Source of the DNA: an uncultured Myxococcales bacterium | GTDB lineage: Bacteria > Myxococcota_A > Polyangia > Polyangiales > Polyangiaceae | DNA length: 57,446 nt | Reading direction: 5' to 3' | NCBI GenBank assembly: GCA_937872925.1 | Contig: CALMUT010000169.1 | Coordinates: forward strand, 1 to 57,446 | Shown here: positions 26,523 to 34,695 of the stretch, piece by piece | Numbering within the stretch: position 1 is the first letter of the stretch | How the letters are laid out: each line of letters opens with the position of its first letter | Position numbers and translations under genes: made by a program | Notes under the pieces: model-generated | Database searches by the model: none | Told to the model about the DNA's origin: nothing | Seen by the model: only the letters and a program-made list of their open reading frames with translations

Positions 26523-27268
26523 TAGCCCCACCTCCAGCTGTCCACCACGCGCACGGTGACGAACAGGGGGACGACGATGAGCGTGCTGTCGAAGACTAAG
26601 CGACGCAGGTCGATGATGCCCTTGGACATCTCGTCCATTTGCGTGAGCACGGACACGTGGCCGGAGATGGCGTGCAGTAGGCCCGGATCGAAGATGTACT
26701 CGCCGATGCCCAGGATGAAGAGTCCAAATTGCGCCATCATCGTCAGTACGAACGCCAACAACTGACTCGTAGTCATGGCGCTCATCAAGGTGCCGATGGC
26801 CAGATAGCCCGCCCCAATGAATGCAACGCCGAGATAGCTCGAGGCCACCACAGCCCAGTCCACCTGCCCGGTATTGCGCAGGATGACGATGTACAGCACC
26901 GTCGGCGCCCACATCAGGACGTAGGTGGTCAGCATCGCGAGGAACTTTCCGAGCACCACGCCCGTCGCCGTGACCGGTGCTGTCAGCAGCGCCTCGATGG
27001 TTCCGCTGCGACGCTCTTCTGCGAAGGAGCGCATGGACAGCGCCGGGCAGACTAGCAGCAGCGATACCAAGAGGAAGATCGACTGCCCGAAGTAAGCCTG
27101 CGCCGGGCCGTTATCCATCGACACCGCGGACATATTCGAGATGTGCACCACGATGGTGTAGAAGCTCAGCCCCTGGATCAGCAGGAACACCGTGAGCAAT
27201 ACCCAAGCCAGGGGCGTGACCCACATGCTGAGCATTTCGCGGCGGTAGACGGCGGCGAGCCCACTCAT
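26522..27268 (-). CDS. gldF: ABC-2 type permease, GldF-like
   Basis: The 248-aa product from ATG 27268 (MSGLAAVYRREMLSMWVTPL) has about six transmembrane helices (WVLLTVFLLIQGLSFYTIVV, IFLLVSLLLVCPALSM, LAMLTTYVLMWAPTVLYIVI, VASSYLGVAFIGAGYLAIGTL, LAFVLTMMAQFGLFILGIG, FDSTLIVVPLFVTVRVV) and the typical coupling segment RSFAEERRSGTIEALLTAPVT. It is the membrane half of an ABC exporter. Its ATG overlaps the ATPase gene stop by four bases. Longer upstream reading on this frame is non-coding shadow. Confidence 0.88.
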   Translation of the reverse strand: MSGLAAVYRREMLSMWVTPLAWVLLTVFLLIQGLSFYTIVVHISNMSAVSMDNGPAQAYFGQSIFLLVSLLLVCPALSMRSFAEERRSGTIEALLTAPVTATGVVLGKFLAMLTTYVLMWAPTVLYIVILRNTGQVDWAVVASSYLGVAFIGAGYLAIGTLMSAMTTSQLLAFVLTMMAQFGLFILGIGEYIFDPGLLHAISGHVSVLTQMDEMSKGIIDLRRLVFDSTLIVVPLFVTVRVVDSWRWG

Positions 27269-28233
27269 GGGTCGGCCTCGTCGCTGCCCTCGCCCATGTC
27301 CGCGTGGGTGAGCTGCGCAAATACCTCTTCCAAGGTCGCGCGCACCGGCGTGGCCTCGCGTACGCCAATGTCCGTCTTGGCTAGCACGGCGATGGCGGCC
27401 TCGATCACGTCTTGGGGGTCGACGTTGTCGGCGAGCAGCAGGGTGGCGCGCCGCAAATCGCCGTCTAGCCGCTTGCTTTTGGCTTTCTTCACGCCCCGCA
27501 CGCCGGCGAGCAGCTTCTTGGCGCCGCCCGCTGCGTCCCGGAGCAGTAGCGTCACCGAGGTTGCACGGCGCCGTGAGCGCAGTTCGTCGATGCTGCCTTC
27601 GGCGATCAGCTTGCCACGATCGATGACCAAGGCGCGATCGCACGTCGATTCTACTTCGGAAAGGATGTGCGTGGAGAGCAAGATCGTGTGGCTTTCGGTC
27701 AAGCCTTTGATCACCGAGCGCACTTCGCGGATCTGGTTCGGGTCGAGCCCGGCGGTCGGTTCATCCAAGATGAGCAGCGGCGGGCTGCTGACGAGGGCGT
27801 CGGACAGAGCGACGCGCTGTCGGTATCCCTTGGACAAATGCGCAATCAACGTATCGCGCATCTCGGTGACGCTCGCGAGCTTCATGGCGCGTTCCACGGC
27901 CTTGGCGCGCTCCGCGCGGGGCATGCGCTTGAGGCGTGCCCGAAAGGTGAGGTACTCCCGCACCCGCATTTCCGGATAGAGCGGCGCGGCCTCGGGCATG
28001 TAGCCCAGGGAGCCCCGGGCTTGCAGTGGCGCTTCCACCACGTTGTGACCGGCGATCTCGACGCGTCCGGAAGTCGCGCCCAGAAAGCCGGCAAGGATCC
28101 GCATGGTCGTGCTCTTGCCGGCGCCGTTGGGCCCCAAGAAGCCCACGATCTCGCCGCGGCCCACGGAAAAGCTCACGTCGTCCACGGCCACGACGGTGCC
28201 GTAGTCCTTGGTGAGCTTTTCGACTTCAATCAT
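27265..28233 (-). CDS. gldA: ABC transporter ATP-binding protein, GldA-like
   Basis: The 322-aa protein carries Walker A (GPNGAGKST), Q-loop (GYMPEAAPLYPEM), a signature variant (LSKGYRQR), Walker B with catalytic Glu (LLILDEPTAGLDPNQ) and the switch His (STHILSEVE). A 90-residue C-terminal extension, common in ABC-2 ATPases, follows. It powers the GldF-like permease encoded just downstream with ATGA overlap. The upstream barrel-thioredoxin gene ends 43 bp before its start, so it may belong to the same transcript. Confidence 0.92.
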   Translation of the reverse strand: MIEVEKLTKDYGTVVAVDDVSFSVGRGEIVGFLGPNGAGKSTTMRILAGFLGATSGRVEIAGHNVVEAPLQARGSLGYMPEAAPLYPEMRVREYLTFRARLKRMPRAERAKAVERAMKLASVTEMRDTLIAHLSKGYRQRVALSDALVSSPPLLILDEPTAGLDPNQIREVRSVIKGLTESHTILLSTHILSEVESTCDRALVIDRGKLIAEGSIDELRSRRRATSVTLLLRDAAGGAKKLLAGVRGVKKAKSKRLDGDLRRATLLLADNVDPQDVIEAAIAVLAKTDIGVREATPVRATLEEVFAQLTHADMGEGSDEADP

Positions 28234-28276
28234 GCGCCAGCCAGCGCGTTTACCACGGTTTGTCGCGAACTTTCCA

Positions 28277-29674
28277 TCAACGCTTGAGCAGGCGGCTCAG
28301 GGCGCTCTTGACCTGAGAAGCGCTCGTTGCGCGCAGCCGGCTCACCTGGCGACCCTTTTGGTCCAAGATCCAGACTTCGGGCAGTGCCACCTTGCCGCCC
28401 AGGTGCTCGCGCGCAGCCGGCGAGTCGTCGTCCACGATCTCGACCCGCCGCACAGCCAGGTTGTCGTGGCGCTTCGCAAGGGCGACTAGCGCGGCGTCGA
28501 TCTCTTTGCAGGGCTTGCACCAAGTTGCCCAGAAGTCGACGACGGTGATCTTTCCCGGCACTGCGGCACTTCCGGCTGCAAAGCTGGCGCCGCCCCTGGC
28601 CAGATCGGAAACGTCGGCTTTGCCTGCTGCGCCATGGCCGTGATCGTCGTGGTCGCCGTGATCGTCGTGGTCGCCGTGATCGTCGTGGTCGTCGCCGTGC
28701 TCATGGGCGTCGTGTCCGCCGTGGTCGTCGCCGTGCCCATGGTCGTCGTGTCCACCGTGCGCGTCGCCATGGTCGTGCCCGTCGTCGTCGTCGCCGCCGC
28801 CGCCGAAGGTCAGCCCGAGCCCCGCGGAGAGCGAAAAAGATTCGGAGATTTGGCTGCCCTGGGCGTCCACACGCAGCGGCCGCCCGCCGCCAAGTTGCAA
28901 GGACAACACATCGCTCACGCGATAGCTCGTATTGAGCACCGCGCGCGTGACCGTGGAGCCCGAGTTCAGCAGTCGCCCCTCAGTTTCCTCCGTGACGTGC
29001 CCGCGCACTTGATGCTCCACGCCGGCCGCGACGACGAAGCCCGTGCCCGGGATCACAACCAGTGACGCGCCGTAGCGGAACACGTTGCCGAAGTCCTTGC
29101 CCGATTCGGTCTTGCCGAAGGGAACGCGCACGGCGATGGGCGCCATGATGGCGACGCGACTCGACAGGAATTGCGTAAAGGTGAGCTCGGAGACGGCGCT
29201 ATAGGACGCCAGGCCGATGGACAGCACGCTGGGAGGCGCTTCGGAGTCTGCATCCGCCAAGGTGCTTTCTTTGCCCGTTGGCATGCCGATGCCCGCGCGC
29301 AGCCGCAAACTGGGTCGGTAGCCCCCTGCGCCCCAGATCCCTGCGAAATCGTAGGCCCCGCCAAGCTCGATGTCTCCGAAGCCGCTCAAGGTGCGCGTGG
29401 GCTCTCCCCGACCTGGATGCAGCCAGATGCTGCCCGTGGGCACGGACACGTCCGCGGACCATCCGTCCTCGAAGTGGTGCCGCGCGCTCAGCGTCGTGAT
29501 CAGGATGTCGAGGGACAGCCCCTCGGTGTCCGCCCGAGTCGTGCCGCGGTAGGCCTCACCGAAGTGGGAGTACGACGTACCCAGCCCAAGCTGCGTCAGA
29601 TCCTTGGGCAGCGCTTGCTTGGCGCCCATCTGCAAGTCAATGGCGGACCCTCCGACCGGAAGGTTCGGGTTCAC
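28277..29674 (-). CDS. Beta-barrel protein fused to thioredoxin through a His/Asp-rich linker
   Basis: The frame opens at GTG 29674 and encodes 465 aa. Residues 1-285 look like an outer-membrane barrel (LGLGTSYSHFGEAYRGTTR, SADVSVPTGSIWLHPGRGEP, GFGDIELGGAYDFAGIW, RLRAGIGMPTGKES). About 286-350 is a run of Asp, His and Gly (HDHGDAHGGHDDHGHGDDH and similar) likely to bind divalent metal. The end is a thioredoxin domain with VDFWATWCKPCKEI and cis-Pro in VALPEVWILD. The fragment lacks a signal peptide; one lies in the same frame 12 bp upstream, cut off by two TGA codons (see 29675-29758). It may be an interrupted gene. A metal-responsive, redox-active envelope protein is inferred. Confidence 0.75.
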   Translation of the reverse strand: MNPNLPVGGSAIDLQMGAKQALPKDLTQLGLGTSYSHFGEAYRGTTRADTEGLSLDILITTLSARHHFEDGWSADVSVPTGSIWLHPGRGEPTRTLSGFGDIELGGAYDFAGIWGAGGYRPSLRLRAGIGMPTGKESTLADADSEAPPSVLSIGLASYSAVSELTFTQFLSSRVAIMAPIAVRVPFGKTESGKDFGNVFRYGASLVVIPGTGFVVAAGVEHQVRGHVTEETEGRLLNSGSTVTRAVLNTSYRVSDVLSLQLGGGRPLRVDAQGSQISESFSLSAGLGLTFGGGGDDDDGHDHGDAHGGHDDHGHGDDHGGHDAHEHGDDHDDHGDHDDHGDHDDHGHGAAGKADVSDLARGGASFAAGSAAVPGKITVVDFWATWCKPCKEIDAALVALAKRHDNLAVRRVEIVDDDSPAAREHLGGKVALPEVWILDQKGRQVSRLRATSASQVKSALSRLLKR

Positions 29675-29758
29675 TCAAGCCGTTCAAACGGCGAAGGCCG
29701 GTGACCACTCCGTGAGCACAGCCACGACACTGCCGAAAAACAAGAGGCGCTTCTTCAT
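29675..29758 (-). other. Signal peptide in frame with the barrel gene, separated by two TGA codons
   Basis: ATG 29758 encodes a textbook Sec signal (MKKRLLFF then hydrophobic core, ending SPAFA-V) and then reads TGA, ACG, GCT, TGA before GTG 29674 of the barrel-thioredoxin frame. All these codons are in one frame. Changing each TGA to a sense codon would give a normal signal peptide plus barrel. Either the gene is a pseudogene, the sequence holds errors, or translation restarts at GTG 29674 and makes an unexported product. Confidence 0.6.
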
Positions 29759-30022
29759 GAGACAAACTGGAAAGGATCGAACGAGAACCTGTGTGTACCT
29801 GCGTTTGTTCCCAGCGGCCAGAATTGAGGCATCTGCGGGAAGCGCACCGGGCCGCACATGGCGCCAGCCGATGACGTGCTGAGGCGGAACATCCAAAAAA
29901 AACCAAACAAACGGCCTCTGGGCGTCGCGGGGATAGCCGGGTTCACCAAAGTTATTCGCCACAATTCGCCCGATAATTCCGATTTTGGCCCTCCCCAGGC
30001 GAATGCGTTATGCGTGGGCGTG

Positions 30023-31021
30023 ATGCGAACCGTGCTTCCCATCGGACTTCTGCTGTGTGCTTGCCAGGGGTCCTCGCCGCCGCCGCCCGCCGCTGCTTCC
30101 ACCGAGCAGCCCGTCGCGAGGCCGTCGCCGAAAGAAGCCCCGGCAAAAACCGCCGCCGTTGCGAAGAGCGCTACGCCCGCGAAAGCTCCGACGCCAGCGC
30201 CGCCTCCGCCTCCGCCGATCCCCGATGACATGGCGCTCGTGCCAGCGGGTACCTTCACGATGGGCGCAGACGATGAAGGCGAGCAGGACGAACGCCCTGC
30301 CCACAAAGTCACCTTGGAGGCATTCCTGCTCGACAAGCTTGAAGTTACCAACGGCGACTACAATGCCTGCGTCAAAGCAGGCGTCTGTCGCGCGTACCGC
30401 GGAGACGTTGCCAAGAGCATGAAGTACGGATCCGAGCGGGAGTTCCGCGGCGATCGCCAGCCCGTAGTCGGGGTGTCGTGGTTCGACGCAAAGAAGTACT
30501 GCGAGCACAAAGGCAAGCGGTTGCCACGCGAAGCCGAGTGGGAACGCGCTGCACGCGGCGACGAGAGCCGGCACTATGTGTGGGGCGCCGACAAACCCGA
30601 TGCGACTCGGGGCTGCTACTCGGCTTCCTGCGGAGGAAAGACTGCGGACGTCGGTTCTTACCCGGCGGGCGCCGGGCCCTACGGTCACTTAGATCTGGCG
30701 GGCAACGTCTGGGAATGGGTGGAAGACGAATACGATCCTTACGCCTACAAGCGCGATACCGCCGCGAAGGGGGTGCCGGGGAATTGCGATCAGATCCTCG
30801 CGGCTCAGGACGAGCTGCGCCGGCTCAAGCAGCAGGGTTACACCGGCACCAATCCGATCCCCCACGAATGTGAACGCGTGCTGCGCGGCGGCGCCTTCAA
30901 CTATCGCGGCGACGGGCTGCGCGCGTCCAATCGCGTTCACCATCCCGGGGGCTGGCGCATCTTGGTCGCCGGGTTTCGCTGCGCGAAGGACTATCCGTCG
31001 GCGGGCAGCGGGGAAAACTGA
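30023..31021 (+). CDS. Lipoprotein of the formylglycine-generating enzyme (SUMF1) fold
   Basis: ATG 30023 begins MRTVLPIGLLLCACQGS, a lipoprotein signal with lipobox LCAC. A Pro/Ala/Lys linker reaches to about 65. The rest is a complete FGE-sulfatase domain: MALVPAGTFTMGADDEGEQDE, PAHKVTLEAFLLDKLEVTNGDY, PVVGVSWFDAKKYCEHKGKRLPREAEWERAARG, GSYPAGAGPYGHLDLAGNVWEWVEDEY, ERVLRGGAFNY and AGFRCAKD. The active-site Cys pair of true formylglycine enzymes was not identified with confidence, so it may be a non-catalytic surface protein, as many lipoproteins with this fold are. Divergent from the barrel-thioredoxin gene. An AT-rich stretch with GATAAT at 29972 lies upstream. Confidence 0.85.
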   Translation: MRTVLPIGLLLCACQGSSPPPPAAASTEQPVARPSPKEAPAKTAAVAKSATPAKAPTPAPPPPPPIPDDMALVPAGTFTMGADDEGEQDERPAHKVTLEAFLLDKLEVTNGDYNACVKAGVCRAYRGDVAKSMKYGSEREFRGDRQPVVGVSWFDAKKYCEHKGKRLPREAEWERAARGDESRHYVWGADKPDATRGCYSASCGGKTADVGSYPAGAGPYGHLDLAGNVWEWVEDEYDPYAYKRDTAAKGVPGNCDQILAAQDELRRLKQQGYTGTNPIPHECERVLRGGAFNYRGDGLRASNRVHHPGGWRILVAGFRCAKDYPSAGSGEN

Positions 31022-31125
31022 GCGGTGGGCGGGCGGCCCTAGGGTGGTCGGAAGTCCAGACAAGATCGCAATGTCGCAGTAGTCGAGGGGCGCACGTCGG
31101 GATCGTGCGCTCGGCTGCTTGCGCG

Positions 31126-31623
31126 TTACCCTTGCCCGCGCGTCACCGAACCGGGAAGCACAGGTGCGTTGATGGGAACTCCTGAGAAACGAATGAAGTG
31201 GCTTTTGCCGCCAAGTAGCTTTTCAGCCACGTGCGCGACACCGACAGCGATGTCTTCGAAGTAGTAGAAGGCCGCAAACTCCTGCTTTGCACCGCTCGCA
31301 AAGCCATGCCAAAGGCGAAACGCCTCCAGGTAGTAGAATCCCGACTCCGCAGTTTCGAAATCTGGAAGCGTGCGCTTTAGCGAGGCCTCGACGATTTGGC
31401 TGATGAGCCCTGGGTCACCGGTGCGGCTCTCGCGCGCGAACACGTCGAGGCCAGCGACTTCGTCGTGGAAGTAAGTGATTGGTACGCTCAGGTCGTGGCT
31501 GTCGATAGTGAGTCGTTCGAGCGTCGCCAAGCGTGCCTCGATGACTGCGCTGCCCTGGGTGCCAGGCAGGTGCCCAGTCTTGCGCTTGATTCTGCGCCCC
31601 ACACTGCCCATGGATTGGAGCAT
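31126..31623 (-). CDS. Hypothetical 165-aa protein
   Basis: From ATG 31623 (or ATG 31611) the frame gives MLQSMGSVGRRIKRKTG and a 165- or 161-aa product without signal peptide or transmembrane helix. The central part is rich in aromatic residues (ESGFYYLEAFRLWHGFASGA, EFAAFYYFEDIAVGVAHVAE) and the C-terminus ends in GKSHFIRFSGVPINAPVLPG. The composition is coding-like, unlike the extended upstream frame, which crosses a dispersed repeat. No family was recognised. It borders the accessory region. Confidence 0.6.
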   Translation of the reverse strand: MLQSMGSVGRRIKRKTGHLPGTQGSAVIEARLATLERLTIDSHDLSVPITYFHDEVAGLDVFARESRTGDPGLISQIVEASLKRTLPDFETAESGFYYLEAFRLWHGFASGAKQEFAAFYYFEDIAVGVAHVAEKLLGGKSHFIRFSGVPINAPVLPGSVTRGQG

Positions 31624-31680
31624 ACACCGCCGAATGTGGACCAAGCCCACTTTCCGGGCCGCCGCGCCGGTCAACGTCTT

Positions 31681-31722
31681 GTTGGCGATCCCCTGGCGCT
31701 CGCCGGCTTTCGCCACACCCAA
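31681..31722. repeat. Dispersed repeat A, copy 1
   Basis: A 42-bp block beginning TTGGCGATCCCC and ending TTCGCCACACCCAAG recurs at 39585-39626 with one mismatch. Here it lies 119 bp upstream of the Uma2 gene; in the second copy it is joined directly to the last codons of a Uma2 remnant. Confidence 0.8.
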
Positions 31723-31841
31723 GTCGCCTGACGTCGGCCAAGAACTTCGGAGATCCCCGGTGTTTTCGAGGGCGCGGGCGGCTGGCACGGGCGCTGCACT
31801 TGCCGCTGCTCGCGGCGCCCGAGGAGCGCGGTACACTGGAC

Positions 31842-32600
31842 ATGGTGAGCGCGCCGAAAATGATCGAGCTTTCCTATCGGCTGACGCCGAAGACGGAGGC
31901 GTGGGAGCTGCCGGAGATCCCGGTGCCCGAATCCCACGCTCACAATCTGCTCGTGACGTATTTGTTCGAGGTGCTGTCCGCGTGGGTGGAGCGCGAAAAG
32001 CGGGAAGCGTTGGTGGTGCGCAACCTGGCGCTGCGCTGGATGGAAGCCCACCCGCGCGTTGGGCTCGACCCGGACGTGGCGCTGATCGAGCCGGTGCCGC
32101 CGGACTCGAAACAACTGAAGAGCCTATGCACGTGGAAAGCCGGGCACGTGGCGCCACGCTTGGCCATCGAAGTGGTCAGCGAAAACCATCCGTACAAAGA
32201 CTACCTGGAGATCCAAGAACGCTACGCCGACTGCGGCGTGCAGGAGCTCTGGGTGATCGATCCGGAACTGCACGGCCCGAAGCGCTTCGGTGGGCCGCAG
32301 CTGCTTCAGGTGTGGCGGCTGTACGAAGACGGTAGCTTCGGGCGTACCTATTCGGGCGACCGCTGGCACTCACCCGCACTCGATGCATGGGTGCGTGTTC
32401 GCGCGGAAGCAGATGGCCGCACGCCGGCCGTCGTGCTCAGCGAAGAACCGGAGGGTGAGCGTCCGTGGCGCACCAACGCGGAGGCCGAACGCGCCGGGCG
32501 ACTTGCCGAGCGCGAAGCGCGCCGTGCCGAACGAGCGGGCCGCCTCGCTGCGGAGGCGCGGGTGCGCGAGCTCGAAGCGGATCTTCAGCGGCGGCACTGA
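31842..32600 (+). CDS. Uma2-family (DUF820) PD-(D/E)XK restriction-endonuclease-fold protein
   Basis: ATG 31842 yields 252 aa; a TTG at 31800 would add 14 residues. The Uma2 core is recognisable: PESHAHNLLVTYLFEVLSAWV, GLDPDVALIEPVPPD, APRLAIEVVSENHPYKDYLEIQERYADCGVQELWVIDPE. The D-x-n-(E)-V-x-S-x-N triad of the fold is in DPDVALIE and LAIEVVSEN, with Lys in YKDY. From about 190 a charged Ala/Arg/Glu helix (ERAGRLAEREARRAERAGRL) extends the C-terminus, typical of long Uma2 members. TACACT at 31832 could serve as a -10 for a leaderless transcript. Uma2 genes multiply in cyanobacteria and myxobacteria; their role is not settled. Two decayed copies lie at 39626 and 44712. Confidence 0.85.
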   Translation: MVSAPKMIELSYRLTPKTEAWELPEIPVPESHAHNLLVTYLFEVLSAWVEREKREALVVRNLALRWMEAHPRVGLDPDVALIEPVPPDSKQLKSLCTWKAGHVAPRLAIEVVSENHPYKDYLEIQERYADCGVQELWVIDPELHGPKRFGGPQLLQVWRLYEDGSFGRTYSGDRWHSPALDAWVRVRAEADGRTPAVVLSEEPEGERPWRTNAEAERAGRLAEREARRAERAGRLAAEARVRELEADLQRRH

Positions 32601-32723
32601 GCAGTGAAGCGGGAGCGTCGGTCGTTGCCGCCACGAGGGGCTTGTCTCTGCGGCTGCGTCCAACGCCACCCGAATGCGCGCGACACGCGGTCAATGCGAT
32701 GCGGCGTAGCGATCCGCGGCTGG
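32579..32723. repeat. Dispersed repeat B, copy 1 (Uma2 3' end plus flank)
   Basis: These 145 bp, starting in the last seven codons of the Uma2 gene (ATCTTCAGCGGCGGCACTGA), recur with the same length at 39626-39770, with differences mainly in the last 40 bp. A shorter, degenerate version is seen at 46625-46687. The block looks like the 3' border of a Uma2-bearing cassette. Confidence 0.8.
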
Positions 32724-32964
32724 ACGACCATCCAGAGCGGGCGGCTTCTTCACGGTCAATCGTTTCACGAAGTCACTTGGCAGCTTCGATACCGAGGAAG
32801 AGGCTGCGCAGGTCTACGACCGAGCGGCAATCAAGGCCTGGGGCGATCGCGCCCGGGTGAACTTCGATCCGGACACGGGCGAACCCGCGGGCGCCAAGCG
32901 CGTCTGCGAGCTCCGAGCCGACCGGTCCGCATCTCCGCTGCGCACTCGGCACCGCCGCAAGTAG
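32710..32964 (+). pseudogene. AP2/ERF-like DNA-binding domain remnant
   Basis: An open stretch after the TAG at 32707 reads through [40 protein letters not shown] and ends RTRHRRK with TAG 32962. The L-G-x-F-D-T-x-E-E-A-A-x-x-Y-D-R-A-A pattern and the following W-G-x-x-A-R-x-N-F are the second half of an AP2 domain, as found in bacterial and phage HNH/AP2 proteins. There is no start codon and no first half (YRGV strand), so this is probably a decayed gene. The remaining stretch to 33222 shows nothing further. Confidence 0.5.
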
Positions 32965-33222
32965 CCGGTTCAGTGGGGCGGCCTCACGTTCGCGGCGGAG
33001 ATCGATCCCTGTCGGCAGCGGCGTCGGAGGTGGCCAAGGAAGCTTCAATGAGGCCGCCGCTTCAACCGCCGTCGGGAGAGAGTTGCGTGGAATGCGGGTG
33101 GTCATCCGGGGCGCGCGCCGGTCTGCTGGCCGTCTGAAGGGCAGTGGGCGCGGCCGATACTGCTGTTGTCAGGCGCGACATGCCGTTGCCAGGGTGCGGC
33201 CGCGGCGATATGCGCGAGGCAG

Positions 33223-34695
33223 ATGCTAAATCCGGATGGCCGAGAGGCAAGCGACCTGGACGTGACGACGTCCGAGGGGTGCGCGCTCATGCTGCTCGCG
33301 ATAGAGGGCACGCTCCAAGTGTCGCACTGGTGTGACTTGCTCCAACGTATGGGTGTGCGCGAAAGCGCAAGCCGGACACTGTCGGTTCCGAGTTTTCGAA
33401 AAGGACTGCTGCGGACGCTTGTGGCCAAACGTCTAGTCAAAGAGTTGCGCGGTCACTGGTACGCCTGCGCGTGGGGTGTTGGCGCGGCGGTCATGCGTTG
33501 GGCGGCCGAGAACAACAAACTCGGAACGGCCAAGCAAGTGCTGCGACAAGCCCTCGGCTGGGGCAGCATGGGAATCGACACGGAAGTCCGGATCGATATT
33601 TTCGCCAACCCTGACGCTGCCGTCGCTGGACTGGATAGGGTGTTCAAGGTCAAGCCGGCTTGCGCGGCGGAGATCGCCATGGAGTCGACGGCGGGCCACG
33701 ACCCTGCATGGTTCCGAGCTTTGCCATCGGACCTGCGCGCGCGACTGCTCGAGTTGACGATGATCCACCTAGAGCAGGCGATCTTGCCCAGGCATGAACT
33801 GTACCTTGCGGTTGCACAGGATCCGAGCCAGTTGTGCGACGCGACGGACACGGCGCTCCGGGCCTTTGCCGGTGGCGCCGCGCTGCGCGGCGATCTCGAC
33901 GTCCTTCGCCGGCTTACAGACGTGCTGCCAGACGCTGGTGCACGCCCCATGATCACAGTGGCGACGGCGCTGATCGCAGGGCGCTACGACGAGGCACTGC
34001 AGGAGGCGGAACGCCTGCCGCGGCCGAAACGAGGGGAGCACGTTGGAGTTCTGGCTCTGCTGGCCTGCGTCGCGCTCCTGCGCCGCACGCCGAGCTCGGA
34101 CCTTGCGCGGCGCATGGTGAGGCACGGCGGTGGCAAGAATGCTCCGTTGCAAGAAACCTTCCGCGTGCACGAGGCCATTTTGAGTATGGAGGCCGGAAAG
34201 TCGGATCGGATCCGCCATGCGCGGGATGCCGAGCCAGACGCAACCTCCACTCTTTGGTTTGGAATGCATGCGCTGCTATCGGGCGACTTGGTCGACGCGG
34301 AGGCGTTGTCGGGCGAAGCCGTGGAACAGGCGCTCTTATGCCGTTGGGCTGGCTACCTCTGGCTTGCGGAGCAGTATGAGCAGGTTGCCTGGCGGTTGTA
34401 CAAGAAGCTGCCCGATTGGCTGCGCGCCGAGACTGCGGGCGTTGCTGAGCCGGCTGCCCCGAGCGTCGGCCCCTGGCTGCTCAACGCGCGCATCGAGCGC
34501 AAGCCGTGGGAAATCACCCTGGACCGTCTTGGAGCGTTGGTCGACACAGAAGGCCCGTCGGCTGCCGATGCAGGACAGGTCGGGCGACGCGGGTGTTGTG
34601 GCGCGTGTACTCAGAAACTGTCGTACCCTTCATTCAGAAACGTGGTGCGAGCGGCAAGTGGACAAAGGGCCGCAAGCTCGCCATCAAACACCTGA
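33223..34695 (+). CDS. N-terminal part of an SNF2 helicase gene, separated by a frameshift
   Basis: ATG 33223 follows a GAGG site and opens a frame coding for about 490 aa without membrane segments. It has a helical, repeat-like build (RMGVRESASRTLSVPSFRKGLLRTLVAKRL, FAGGAALRGDLDVLRRLTDVL, ALIAGRYDEALQEAERLPRP, LLSGDLVDAEALSGEAVEQALL). The frame is sensible up to about TLDRLGALVDTEGPSAADAG (34575), after which it becomes Arg/Ser/Cys shadow until 34695. The next frame (T-R-V-L-W-R-V-Y-S-E) continues smoothly into the SNF2 protein. The two parts were probably one gene of about 1340 codons. The break could be a real mutation or a one-base sequence error. Confidence 0.65.
   Translation: MLNPDGREASDLDVTTSEGCALMLLAIEGTLQVSHWCDLLQRMGVRESASRTLSVPSFRKGLLRTLVAKRLVKELRGHWYACAWGVGAAVMRWAAENNKLGTAKQVLRQALGWGSMGIDTEVRIDIFANPDAAVAGLDRVFKVKPACAAEIAMESTAGHDPAWFRALPSDLRARLLELTMIHLEQAILPRHELYLAVAQDPSQLCDATDTALRAFAGGAALRGDLDVLRRLTDVLPDAGARPMITVATALIAGRYDEALQEAERLPRPKRGEHVGVLALLACVALLRRTPSSDLARRMVRHGGGKNAPLQETFRVHEAILSMEAGKSDRIRHARDAEPDATSTLWFGMHALLSGDLVDAEALSGEAVEQALLCRWAGYLWLAEQYEQVAWRLYKKLPDWLRAETAGVAEPAAPSVGPWLLNARIERKPWEITLDRLGALVDTEGPSAADAGQVGRRGCCGACTQKLSYPSFRNVVRAASGQRAASSPSNT

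Noticed and set aside
29675..29686. Selenocysteine or programmed readthrough at the two TGA codons
   Set aside because: Two TGA codons within four triplets at a signal-peptide cleavage site have no selenoprotein context and no evident structure; decay or sequence error is simpler.
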